Notes under the pieces: generated by a model | Told to the model about the DNA's origin: nothing | What the model saw: only the letters and a program-made list of their open reading frames with translations | Database searches by the model: none | In this document: positions 54,991 through 64,000 of the stretch, piece by piece | How positions within the stretch are numbered: position 1 is the stretch's first letter | Layout: each line of letters begins with the position of its first letter | Made by a program: the position numbers and the translations under genes | From: Pyrenula massariospora | Taxonomy: Eukaryota > Ascomycota > Eurotiomycetes > Pyrenulales > Pyrenulaceae | Direction of reading: 5' to 3' | NCBI GenBank assembly: GCA_021030905.1 | Contig: JAGFMI010000019.1 | Coordinates: forward strand, 496,001-560,000 | DNA: 64,000 bases

Positions 54991-57185
54991 CTAGATCCAC
55001 CATGTCCCAATGTATACTACCACATATATGAAGTAGGCAATATGTATAGTCTGGCTGTAGGTCCATGCGTTCCACCATTTGAACCTAGCGTCGCGATACT
55101 CCTTCTTGGGCGTTGCGACTCCTGTGGACGAGTCCCTGTCCAACAGCTCTTCCCGATCGGGCATATCTGGTGGCCAGATGGCATATTGAATCGGGGTCCA
55201 GCAAGCAAGCACTTGCTGCAACCAATACATAGGTGGCGTAAAGACAGTCGTAGAGAGTTCAACCCATAGGTCATGCGATGACTCGTTATTTTGTACGGCC
55301 ATCCGAAGACGATACACCACTCCAGAGAGAATAAGAACGATAACAGAGAGGTGAAAAATGGCACCACAGTCAAACAGAACAACCTTGAGACGTACATGTA
55401 AAGGCGAACGTCTCTGCGGATGACGCTCGTTCAGCGTGTCCGGAATACTTCCTGTCGGAGTGAAGCCTGCTACTTTCCCCCCGAGCCACTTGGGCAGGAA
55501 GAAGGAGCGTCCCATCGTCCAAGTAAAATACGGAGACTCAAAGATACCATTAGATTCGAGCCGTAGAACGAGGCTGTATCCTGTAAATATAGACTGGAAA
55601 AGGACATTGAGATAGCCAATGAAGAGGGCCATGCAGCGCAAGCGTAGGAGAGACCGTAGCTGTGTCAGATCATTCGGGAAAACAAAAGGATACTTGCTGA
55701 AGAGGAAATATGGGGTCGCGAATAGTCCAATTGTTTGCATCATTGGGAAGAATGGCTTGACTGTCAATAGGAAAAGCGTGACGCGTTGATCAAACGTCAT
55801 CTTCCCCGTTTTGGACTTCGTCAACCCGAAGTTCATCAAGAACCCTATTTGACCACCGCCGACACACCAACGCACGTGTTGCTTGCAATGGCCGTAGTAG
55901 GTCTCAGGCAATAAACCGTACTGAAGAGCTTCAGGGATGTAGAGAATCTTCCAGCCTTTCGTTTGCAGTAATAGCGACGAGTAAACATCCTCGGTAATGG
56001 ACGCGACAGGAAATCCGCCGATGGTGTTTAAGGCGGCTCTCCGCATAATCCATCCACTTCCTGTACACCAGGCCAAATCGGCCATATCTTTGGCAATCTC
56101 GACGCACCGTGTGTCATTTCGCTGAGATCCGTACAGAGGATCGTTCAACGGCTGATTGTAGAAGTGCTGTAAAGTTCGAATCAATTATAGGACCACCGAA
56201 GTTATAGAGTAACTACCTGCGAAGGACAAACGCAGCCCATCCTCGCGTCTGTCACAACGTGCGGCATGGTAGATCTCAGCCACCTTCTCTCAGGCATCAA
56301 ATCCGCATCCAATCCAGCTACCATTTCTGCTGGGCCACCTGATAAGCCTTCTACAAAGTGAAATGCATGATCCAAGTTGCCTCCCTTCCATCCAGCGGGA
56401 CCGACTTTGATTCTTGCCGTATAATACAAATTTGAATGCTCAATCGTCATAGCCGTAACAGCTTTCTCTAGCTCCGCAGACCGTCCATCGTCTGTGACAA
56501 TGACACGGAAACGATGGCGAGGATAGTCCTGATGAAGGGCAGCTCTAGTCGTATCAAGAATAACGTCTATATCTTCGTTGCAGCATGTTATGATAACGTC
56601 TACCGACGGTACCAGTTCGCCAGTCAGAAAGAGCCGTGGCCGCCAGCGTCCGCGCAGCGCATGGCGGAAAAATACAACCGAAAATCCTTTGAATATCAGT
56701 CTTGAGCAGGGAACAAAGTATTGGCCCCGCGCACCTTGGAACGTGAGTTGGTAAATGAATGCCGCCCATACAATTTTGCGTGCTAGAGGGAGATGTGAGA
56801 AATCTCCCGAGCTTGTTATCCGCAACTCCACTCGGGCTAGGTATATGGTAACAGCAAGGAGCACCGCAAGAAACACTGGAATCAGCCTGAAACATCGCTT
56901 CCGCCAGTCTGCCATCGACAGTACATCGGTGGTAGAACTTTCGTCATTGTCCCTTATCTTGAACATGCTGTGGTCAACCGGATAATTCTGGAACTCGTCT
57001 TCAGCTGGACTTGTCAACGTCGACTGCTTTGGAGTACACCGTTCAGAGGTTCGACCTGAGGACCAACCCTCGTTTGGCGAAGTATCAAGGCGTTTTAATA
57101 GGCCCTTCTCCCCGCCTCCACTTATCCAAGAAGCCATTTCGCTGTCCTCGCCTTGTTGTGCAATTAAGATAGAAGAAAGAATCAT
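54991..57185 (-). CDS. Family 2 processive glycosyltransferase (polysaccharide synthase-like)
   Basis: Two exons (57185-56217 and 56166-54991, 50-bp intron with GTAGTT donor and TACAG acceptor, phase 0) encode 714 residues. An alternative start at 57137 (MASWISGG) would remove 16 residues. After a Ser/Thr-rich N-terminus comes a membrane segment (FLAVLLAVTIYLARVEL near 103-119). The GT2 domain begins at DVIITCCNED (about 192). It has VTDDGRSAE, the GLDADLMPERR acidic pair (about 294), ITED (about 381), and the QHVRW motif (about 421), the full D, D, D, QxxRW set. Four or more C-terminal membrane helices follow. This fits fungal single-chain polysaccharide synthases such as Cps1 and the GT2 proteins needed for hyphal surface growth. 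The product polymer is unknown. Divergent from another putative glycosyltransferase at 58620. Confidence 0.88.
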
Positions 57186-58619
57186 GTACCCGGGACGACA
57201 AGCGGCGAGCTGCCATCTTATCGTCCAAGTTCTTTGCGTAGCCCATGTCGGTCAGCCTTGTGCCGAGCCCATGCATACAAGGACTTTGCAGATCCCGTAG
57301 TCTTCTCAGAGAAGCATAGTCGTAAGCCCCTCTACTCCAGCCGTCATATGGAAGTCCTGCTGGTATCAACGATGGTCGTGGTCCTGGGGATGTAACGCCA
57401 ATCATGGATTCATGGATGTAAATCCTTTGCAATCCCTAGATGCTCCATAGAGATATCTGATAGGCTCCCTGACGTCTCAGCTCTCAGCAAGATACTACGA
57501 TAACTACTCCACATCTTGAATTTGTCAGGTTCTCGCCCCGTGGCACAAATGTATGGTGATACGCTGGTTTATTCCTACGCGATCGCTATCATTTGGATCA
57601 GCCCTAGCGCGGAAAATTCTGGTCTTGGCATGCTGGGCAGGGAAACCGATCATCTTCGTCGCTAGCCTCCTTGGTGTATCTACGAGTCGTATTCTTCTCT
57701 AGTCCCTGCAGAGACCGAGTTTGGTCGGCTCAAAAATGCCTCAATATTTGTAACGCCTTGGATATTGTCGTTTTACGCGCATCAATCGAGTCGCAGCTCT
57801 CTTGGATAGGATACTTGTCGCACCGACCTGGATCTTCAAATGAAAGGCAACGGGCTAGCAGAGTCTCTACCTCACCCTACAAATCAATTTTCATTCGAGA
57901 GCTCCGAGAGCTCCGAGAGGATGGACCACTGCTGAGCAATGATATCATGTCAGGTGAAAGTTGGACCTCCGCAAATTTTTCCAGAATCCTTGTAGACGTT
58001 TGAGATGGGTGTCTGGATCTGTCGTCAGCTCAAAACCGTCGCCTAGCCTCGAGATAGGCTTGAGATAGCGTCAGAAAGCTGCATTTCAGCCGGTCATGAC
58101 TCATTTCCGTAGATCTTACGCTCGCAAAGACCAAGTTCGGCAAGACCCGCCCGCTTTGTACTTTTGTGACGCGCGCTCCGTTTGAGCGTTGACCGAAGGG
58201 GGTTAGAATCTTGCCAGTGGTAAGCTACTTACAACACTCATTCACTGTTTGAAGCAATCGTATCCTCCAAGTCTCGTTTAGAACGTCTCTTCTCCGAGCT
58301 TCAGGCAATCTGTGCCCACCTAGGCTAGCCACGCCCCCTTTATGGCTCAGCCTCAACGATTCAGCCTCGCTGGTAGTCCCAATCCTGGATCCGTATGCCT
58401 TGGTAAATGTCAAACAGCTTCAATCATATGCTAAACCACCAGCGCATTCCGATTAGTATGTGCTTTTCAATGACGTCTCATACTTTAGGCGAGCCAACGA
58501 CGCAAGAGACCAGGTCGTAAAATCAAAAGACTACTAGACACCTCACAGGATGCGTTTCGTGATGATTGCATGGCATTGAGGGAAATGTGTTCTTCCAAAC
58601 TTCTCACCACCTGATACGA
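57186..58619. promoter_or_regulatory. Divergent promoter between two glycosyltransferase genes
   Basis: A 1.43-kb region between divergent starts. Short ORFs (57,085-57,432 minus, 57,671-58,003 plus) have no domain. A direct repeat GAGAGCTCCGAGAGCTCCGAGAG lies near 57,896-57,920. It may co-regulate both genes. Confidence 0.5.
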
Positions 58620-60332
58620 ATGTCTTCGTTTCGTCGGCGACTGCGTTTGATCGCTTCCATCTTTCTCGTCCTTCTCATATTTTCATTTCTTTCCCACTTG
58701 GGTAACAAGCTTCCGTATCATGAGAGTTGGAGCTATGAGCTCTTCGTCAACAGTGCAGAACCTTTTGGCTCTTCTCCGCCCCCGCTGACGGATAATCCCG
58801 ATGACCCATTACGATCGCACTCCGAAGGCCTAAGCCTTTTGTCTGCTCCCTTTCTTTCTAAGGATGGCACGCTATCTACCACTCGACACTCATTAGACTA
58901 CTCCCTCCCGCAGGATTCCTCGACTGCGTATATACCGCTGTCGTCGACGTCTTTGCCTTCTTCAGCGTATTCTTCTCCCTTGGCTAGCAAGGTCCCTCTC
59001 ATAGGCCTCGTCAATGTCTGGCATGGCCCACATCTCACTGCTTATACCACGGTGCTCTTCCACACTGTATCTCTGAACCCAGATACGCTCTCGCTCCTCT
59101 TCATCAATATAGACAATGGAACGGGATGCGCTAAATTTCCGCAACCATCGAAAAGTGACCGAGGGTGGCCCAATATCTACTTTATCTGCTTACCACGGTC
59201 CGACTTCTTCAGTCTCATCGCCGATTTTTTGTGCAGCGACGACTTCTGGTCCTGTTCTTCGGATCAGCATGCGCGTGTTGAAGCGGCTGTCCCAGAGAAG
59301 GGAGATGAGTTCGCAAAATCTCATGAGGCGACATATCGGCCCCTAGTCCCCGTGGCCACCCGACATTTATGGCCAACTGGAGCCCTGCCGAGCTATCTAG
59401 GGTTCGCGGATACAGATGTCTTGTTTGGGAACGCGACACGGTTCCGCGGACCACTGGATGGATCCTTAGACGATAGTAGCAAAGGAGAGCAGAATAAGCT
59501 GCCAGACATCGTGACATTCTGTGTCGGAGGTGCAGATGGCTGGGCTTTGTATATGAGGGGGCAGATGACTACTTTTCGCACAGAGGTCATCATTCAGATA
59601 ATCCGCGCGTACTTACAGTCAGAAGAACTTGCAAATCCAGAGAGCTGGTTGGAGCTGTTTGAAACCGCTACCGAGGAAGGTTTATGGTCATCCATCTTGC
59701 TGGATACAATGTCGCAAGCGGGATCACCAGCCGCACGTCTACGGTGGGTTCAGTTAGTAGGAGTTCAGGGTGGTGATCAATCGATGGCCGCCAGCGAGTT
59801 TGACCGGGACATGACGCAGAAAGAGCTAGGAGTGCGCAAAAGCGTCTACAGCAAAGCATTGGGAGCGTGGGAGGTCCCTTACAGCATGGAAAGAGATCAG
59901 ACTTGGGGCGTGGTGGACTACCAAAGAGGGCAGCGGGAGCAGTGGCGCCGACTCAAAATCTCCGAAACTGAAAGCGCGCCGTCAGTTTCGCGGAGCTGTC
60001 CATCGCACTGGATCCAAGACAAGACGCTCACGCGCTGCGTCAAGCCGCAACCAGATCTACCCGCGGGTCACCTATTGAAGGCAGTGGTAGTTCAGGGAGG
60101 TAACATCGATATCTTTGTGGCGCTAGAGCACCCACAACGCGCAAGTGAAAAGCTCTTTCATCACTTGTTCTTCGTCAAATACAAGAATTGGATGAGGCTG
60201 CCAGATCTTGAGATCGGGGTATGGATGGATGAGTGGATATATGAAGTTGATAGACAAGGCCAGACAAGAGTTTGGGATCCGAACAACTTGATGAAGGACG
60301 TGAGCGGAATCTCGGTGGAAGCAACAGTCTAG
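58620..60332 (+). CDS. Type II membrane protein, putative glycosyltransferase
   Basis: A 571-codon frame from the ATG at 58620 (an upstream in-frame start at 58566 is TTG and is rejected). Residues about 10-28 form a single N-terminal anchor (LIASIFLVLLIFSFLSHLG), typical of Golgi type II enzymes. A Ser-rich stem precedes the luminal domain. The domain starts at about 135 with VPLIGLVNVWHGP and has SLLFINIDNG. A DxD-like pair lies in GFADTDVLFGNATRF, a GT-A fold metal site. Later come GVQGGDQSMAASEF and a Cys pair (CPSHWIQDKTLTRC). It resembles uncharacterised bacterial and fungal proteins in capsule-like gene sets, but I cannot name a family with confidence. Pairing with the GT2 synthase suggests a common surface polysaccharide. 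Confidence 0.75.
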   Translation: MSSFRRRLRLIASIFLVLLIFSFLSHLGNKLPYHESWSYELFVNSAEPFGSSPPPLTDNPDDPLRSHSEGLSLLSAPFLSKDGTLSTTRHSLDYSLPQDSSTAYIPLSSTSLPSSAYSSPLASKVPLIGLVNVWHGPHLTAYTTVLFHTVSLNPDTLSLLFINIDNGTGCAKFPQPSKSDRGWPNIYFICLPRSDFFSLIADFLCSDDFWSCSSDQHARVEAAVPEKGDEFAKSHEATYRPLVPVATRHLWPTGALPSYLGFADTDVLFGNATRFRGPLDGSLDDSSKGEQNKLPDIVTFCVGGADGWALYMRGQMTTFRTEVIIQIIRAYLQSEELANPESWLELFETATEEGLWSSILLDTMSQAGSPAARLRWVQLVGVQGGDQSMAASEFDRDMTQKELGVRKSVYSKALGAWEVPYSMERDQTWGVVDYQRGQREQWRRLKISETESAPSVSRSCPSHWIQDKTLTRCVKPQPDLPAGHLLKAVVVQGGNIDIFVALEHPQRASEKLFHHLFFVKYKNWMRLPDLEIGVWMDEWIYEVDRQGQTRVWDPNNLMKDVSGISVEATV

Positions 60333-60688
60333 GCGAATGATTTCGGTAACGCTAGGCTGTTCATTTGATCTCAGAGATATCCTACGCTAAACCACGCCTT
60401 GCTGTCGTCACTATTCACTTTTAGGTCCTGTGGTGCATACCAATCAAATTAACAGTGAACACTTATCGAGTGACATTAGGGTACTCGGGCATCACAATGA
60501 TGAATTAACGGTCACGAAGGCCTCAATGGTTCAATTTGACACCCTATGGAGGCAGTTCAATGCGTATAGTGGCTCCACTCCTCTCTAGGTAAAGGAATCC
60601 TCATGGAGAGCTCCATACAGGCAGCTGATTCGCGTTCAATCTATCCTAGAACAGAAAAGAGTCGCCCGGGGATCCTCACACTACTGAG
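60333..60688. other. Convergent intergenic region
   Basis: About 356 bp between convergent genes, with no ORF or repeat of note. Confidence 0.5.
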
Positions 60689-61714
60689 TTACAGCAATAC
60701 CACCACCTTCTTCGCCGACACTCCCTTGCGCTGGAGATCGACAGCCCCTTGCAAACTCTCCAGTCCATAACCCGCAACCAGCGGTTCGGGAGCTGGCACA
60801 AATGACCCAGCCTTGAGCGCCTCTGGCAAGAAATCCTCATAGACCGCCTTTCCAACATTATTTTCCAGGATAGAAAGCGAAAAGACCTGCTTCATCACGA
60901 TTCCCTCGGGAGATTGGGGGAACCCGCGCAACACGCTGGCGATGAATTTGTTGATGACAGTATCACACTTTTGAATAACCTCGACGGTGGGTGCCCAGCC
61001 GGGGCCTCCGACGGCATCGAAAGCGCCGGCAATGACCTTGCTCTTCAGGGCATCGACAAGGTCCGAGACGACGGTGGGGCTGTTGTAGTCAAATACTTGG
61101 CTCGCTCCCAGCTTCTTCACGTACTCGAAGTTCTTTGACGAGGCCGTCGTGGTGACCTCGTAGCCGGCTGCGACAGCGAGTTGGATCGCGCTGCTACCCA
61201 CGCTCGAGGCACCACCCCAGACCAGCAAGGTCTTTCCTGTGGGCTTTTGCGCAGGCTCGGTCGGGAGTTGGAGGTTGAGGAAGTCAGGGTTGAACAGGCC
61301 GGAAGCTGCGGTTGACGTTGCCAACGGAAGCACGACGGCTCTCTCGAAAGAGATGGTGTCGGGGATTTTGCTAGTGATATTGGTTCGCAGGATAGTGTAC
61401 GCTTGAAAAGCCTTCTCCTCGTTTCGCTTGGTGGCAAACCCTGCTGTGGTACCGATCACGCGGTCGCCTTTCTTGAAACATGTGACCTGAGGTCCGACTG
61501 CTATAACTTCGCCCGCGACGTCTTCGCCGAGGATTCCAGGATAATTGATAGGATATATGGCCATTTCTTGAAGTTTACCATCGATAGGGTTGATGGCAAT
61601 GGCGTGGTTCTTGATAAGTATTTGGTTCTCCGTTGGGTTCCCAAGCGGCGCAGAACTAACCTCGAGGGGTCGTGCTTTAGGGGCTGTAATCCATGCGGCA
61701 GTGTTGGATGACAT
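60689..61714 (-). CDS. Zinc-independent alcohol dehydrogenase/quinone oxidoreductase-like enzyme
   Basis: A medium-chain dehydrogenase of 341 residues from the ATG at 61714 (MSSNTAAWITAPKARPLEV), the usual start of this family. A longer frame opens at 61864, adding 50 residues that could be a mitochondrial leader. However, TATTTATAAG (61,901-61,910) is a TATA box on the minus strand that would place transcription start near or inside that extension. The protein has an INPIDGKLQ segment, GEDVAGEVIAVG, GKTLLVWGGASSVGSSAIQLAVAAGYEV (a glycine-rich NADPH loop), and no structural zinc Cys. Length and motifs match the fungal enoyl-reductase or toxD-like group, often found near secondary-metabolite genes, but no synthase is in this window. 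The reaction is probably NADPH-dependent reduction of an enone. Confidence 0.88.
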   Translation of the reverse strand: MSSNTAAWITAPKARPLEVSSAPLGNPTENQILIKNHAIAINPIDGKLQEMAIYPINYPGILGEDVAGEVIAVGPQVTCFKKGDRVIGTTAGFATKRNEEKAFQAYTILRTNITSKIPDTISFERAVVLPLATSTAASGLFNPDFLNLQLPTEPAQKPTGKTLLVWGGASSVGSSAIQLAVAAGYEVTTTASSKNFEYVKKLGASQVFDYNSPTVVSDLVDALKSKVIAGAFDAVGGPGWAPTVEVIQKCDTVINKFIASVLRGFPQSPEGIVMKQVFSLSILENNVGKAVYEDFLPEALKAGSFVPAPEPLVAGYGLESLQGAVDLQRKGVSAKKVVVLL

Positions 61715-63337
61715 AGTGTATTTGAGCTTGGTGATCCTTGATGGAGTAGGTATGCGGTGTCTAGCAATGCTCGCTACTGAAGAATCGATATGGGTATACG
61801 TTCGAACAGGAGTTACGAATTGTGTACGAACAAGCAAGCAAAAGCGGTTGGTGGCAGCGGTCATTAATGGAAAATTGAGAGAAAACTCAGTTTGAGCAGT
61901 TATTTATAAGAAGATGAGGTGTTCCAAGGGCACTAAGCAAAAGTGTGGTCAGGCTAGATTTCAAGTCACGACAATGCAACAAGTGATCCATTGAATCGAG
62001 ACCTTCACTTTGCTTACGCTACTATTCCGGCTCATGTAAGCATATACAGTCATTTCACTTACCTCCTGCGCAGCGCTAACCTTTAACAGCTTCATCACTT
62101 TAGCGGTAGACTCTAAATTGTCACGCTTCTTCTCATTGGCTTAGCGTCACGCACTTTATCACCGACATCTAGCCCCGAAATCCGCAGCTAGGAGATCAGC
62201 CATTATCATACGGCACCTGATTCTTCACAGCATAGAAGACGATTCAAACATTCAACCTAGACCCAGTGATGAAGCAGTTTAATAGGCTTCATGGTTGCTT
62301 GGGTGGAGTGTGCCTTTTCCCCGTTTGTTCATAAATCACTCTTGCTAACAGACTTGAAATGCTGTTAATTATTCGTTCTCGTGCGCGTGAAATCACCAAG
62401 ATCTGAGCGCAGTTCCAATAAAGATGGGGAGCTGTCTAGTGAATCACCCAAGACACCCCGACCAAATTATCGTGCACGCGCTTGTCAGATAGTTTCTATC
62501 GATCATTGATGTCTACAGAAAATGGAAAATTAGCCGTTGTTTCATGCGAATGGCTTGGAAGAATGTTTTTAGAGTCTCTCATATTTAATAATAGTGTGAC
62601 CTGTCCGAGACTCATATTTGATCCGATCCGATCCAATAAAGACATTCCCGCAAGTCCTCTCGTAAATTTTTAGAGAGGAACGGCATCTTAGAAGCAACAT
62701 AGAGTGGATAGATGAGAAGCAAGCCACCGATATTTTGTGCTTATCTCTGCTTCATTGAGAAATAGTTACAAGTTTTCCACTAGGTGAAATGGGATCAACG
62801 CAATCATAACCTCGGCTATTCGATTAGCTGGGTCACTAACATCGGCAAAGCTATTCTTTATAACCGCAGACGCCCGCAATCTTATTAACCAAGGCAATAA
62901 AGTAAGAGTCTAGCTGTAAGAAGTATAATCCAAACGCCAGCAACGTAGAGATCGAACTAGGTGTCAGCTTTTCCTAGCCAATAGCCTGCTGCGACGTCAT
63001 GTTCATGCCATCTCTGGCTGACGTTCCCTACCGTAGTGGGTTTAAACTCTGTAGCTCAAGACTCTTGCCAGTTGGCAGATCATCTATCTAAACCAAAGCT
63101 TTTATTCTTTAGCGCACCAAGGTCTTCCAAATGATGCAAAGTTTCGCACTTCGTCCACAGTGAATCAAGGTGGATTAGCAAATCATCTAAGCTTTCACCA
63201 TGCTCCTCAATGCAGGGACAGAGAAGACCCCAGAGACATAATCACAATGTCAAACCTGTGCCTTCACGCAAGCATGAAGTTTTGGGGAGATAATAAGCTA
63301 ACCTCCAGAACGCTTCGAGGACTAGATGTAATCGTCC
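61715..63337. other. Intergenic region
   Basis: It holds the quinone-oxidoreductase-like gene promoter near 61,900, then about 1.4 kb with no supported gene. ORF 62,482-62,673 plus has no domain. The stretch near 62,900-63,330 lies beyond the 3' end of the transcription-factor-like gene. Confidence 0.45.
61901..61910 (-). promoter_or_regulatory. TATA box of the quinone-oxidoreductase-like gene
   Basis: CTTATAAATA on the minus strand lies about 190 bp upstream of the ATG at 61714 and only about 40 bp upstream of the ATG at 61864, which favours the downstream start. Confidence 0.5.
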
Positions 63338-64000
63338 CTAGAAAATTAGAGGCAAGTGTCCAAATTTCATGAGCGCTGTGAAGCCTTTGGCATAAGCACC
63401 ATAGTCACCAGGATCAGTCCCACTAGTCATCTTAATCCCAGCGAAGTCAGTCGTCCGCCCAGAGCCAGACTACGCGCTGAAGATAAATGTCAAGAGCAGA
63501 TACCTGGTAGAGTCCCAGCAGCATACCGACCAGTATTGGATTCGCGGTATTTGCCGAAGAACAAAATTTTATGGTCCTGGCCAGAGATCCAAGAAGCTCT
63601 TGATAAAATATCTCAGCCTTTTGTACAAGGTGAGGCCGATTCAGTGGCTTTCCGTGACTCGCAAACGCCACAGCTTGGCAAGCTTTCACTAGATCAGACT
63701 TCGGTCCTAAACGATAGGCCATCATATCCAGCCCAGGAAGATAACCCCGGGATGGATTTTGGTTGGTCGAAACGATGCAGCAGTCATAGAAGAAGGCTCG
63801 TAAAGCAAGCCCATTGCTCTGCACTTCTGATATTTCTCCAGGCAAAGTGCCTTGAGGAAGGGTATTAGTACCCGGAACAGGAACACGCATTGACGTGCTG
63901 CAATTTCGAGCGGTTGATGGGACTGACTGTGGCTGATTGATGCCCTGTGCTTCATACTGTCGAAAAGCAGAACATGCCTCGTGTTCATAGCCACCACATG
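63338..64000 (-). CDS. Partial fungal transcription-factor-like protein, 5' end beyond window
   Basis: The frame is open from the right edge (64000) to an intron at 63,503-63,431 (GTATCT donor, TTAAG acceptor, phase 0), then a short exon ending at a TAG (63340-63338). The visible 190 residues include NPSRGYLPGLDMMAYRLGP, VKACQAVAFASHGKP, ARTIKF and LVGMLLGLYQ, then MTSGTDPGDYGAYAKGF. This pattern (QALALANLG-like helix, LLxLYE, TS..DPG.W..H..GA) is the middle of the fungal-specific domain of Zn2Cys6 transcription factors. Such proteins normally continue for 200-300 residues after this point; this one ends after about 17 more. The DNA-binding region would lie outside the window. Truncated gene or pseudogene is likely, unless another intron rescues it. 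Confidence 0.65.

Noticed and set aside
58566-58619. N-terminal extension of the type II membrane protein
   Set aside because: It would need a TTG start; the ATG at 58620 directly precedes a basic residue cluster and anchor helix.
1-64000. tRNA genes, rRNA, CRISPR arrays, viral or polyketide/NRPS synthase genes
   Set aside because: No cloverleaf with paired A and B boxes, no rRNA-like blocks, no spaced repeats, and no synthase domains were seen by eye. A tRNAscan-type search would settle the tRNA point.

Overview
This window looks like genomic DNA from a filamentous ascomycete (Pezizomycotina). The genes are split by short introns (about 45-100 bp) with GTAAGT-like donors and CTTAC/CTAAC branch sites. 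The gene families are typical of the group: a RID/Masc1-type cytosine methyltransferase, a PTH11-like rhodopsin-domain receptor, BTB and F-box-like proteins, a DUF2235 hydrolase, small secreted proteins and a Zn2Cys6-type factor. I cannot fix the class or species. All calls come from reading the sequence; no search was run.

Layout. 1-10.6 kb: a low-complexity hypothetical ORF, then on the minus strand a RID-like DNA methyltransferase (2323-4130), a HhH-GPD DNA glycosylase (5544-7713) and amidophosphoribosyltransferase ADE4 (8843-10609). 10.6-15.2 kb: an ADE4/MSC7-like aldehyde dehydrogenase divergent pair with an imperfect hairpin in the shared promoter, then a six-exon PTH11-like gene. 15.2-33.5 kb: an accessory-looking stretch with a degenerate dispersed repeat, an 849-residue orphan protein, two tandem BTB/zinc-ribbon paralogues, an F-box-like pseudogene cut by a 92-bp hairpin element, a 67-residue amphipathic micro-protein and a DUF2235 hydrolase. 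33.5-42 kb: two F-box-like/Cys proteins around a nearly gene-free 4.7 kb, a poorly resolved hypothetical gene and a small secreted protein. 43-64 kb: aldo/keto reductase, a winged-helix-like basic/acidic protein, a large membrane protein with an in-frame stop, a second secreted protein, a butanediol-dehydrogenase-type enzyme, a divergent pair of putative membrane glycosyltransferases, a quinone-oxidoreductase-like enzyme, and the 3' end of a transcription-factor-like gene that runs off the right edge.

How genes may work together. The methyltransferase and glycosylase lie in tandem and could write and remove (or repair) modified cytosines; this is inference. Transition-biased differences between repeat copies and C-to-T-type stop codons in the F-box pseudogene fit a genome that has, or had, repeat-induced point mutation, the process linked to RID-type enzymes. 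The divergent glycosyltransferase pair suggests joint work on a surface or secreted polysaccharide. The rest reads as independent housekeeping and accessory genes.
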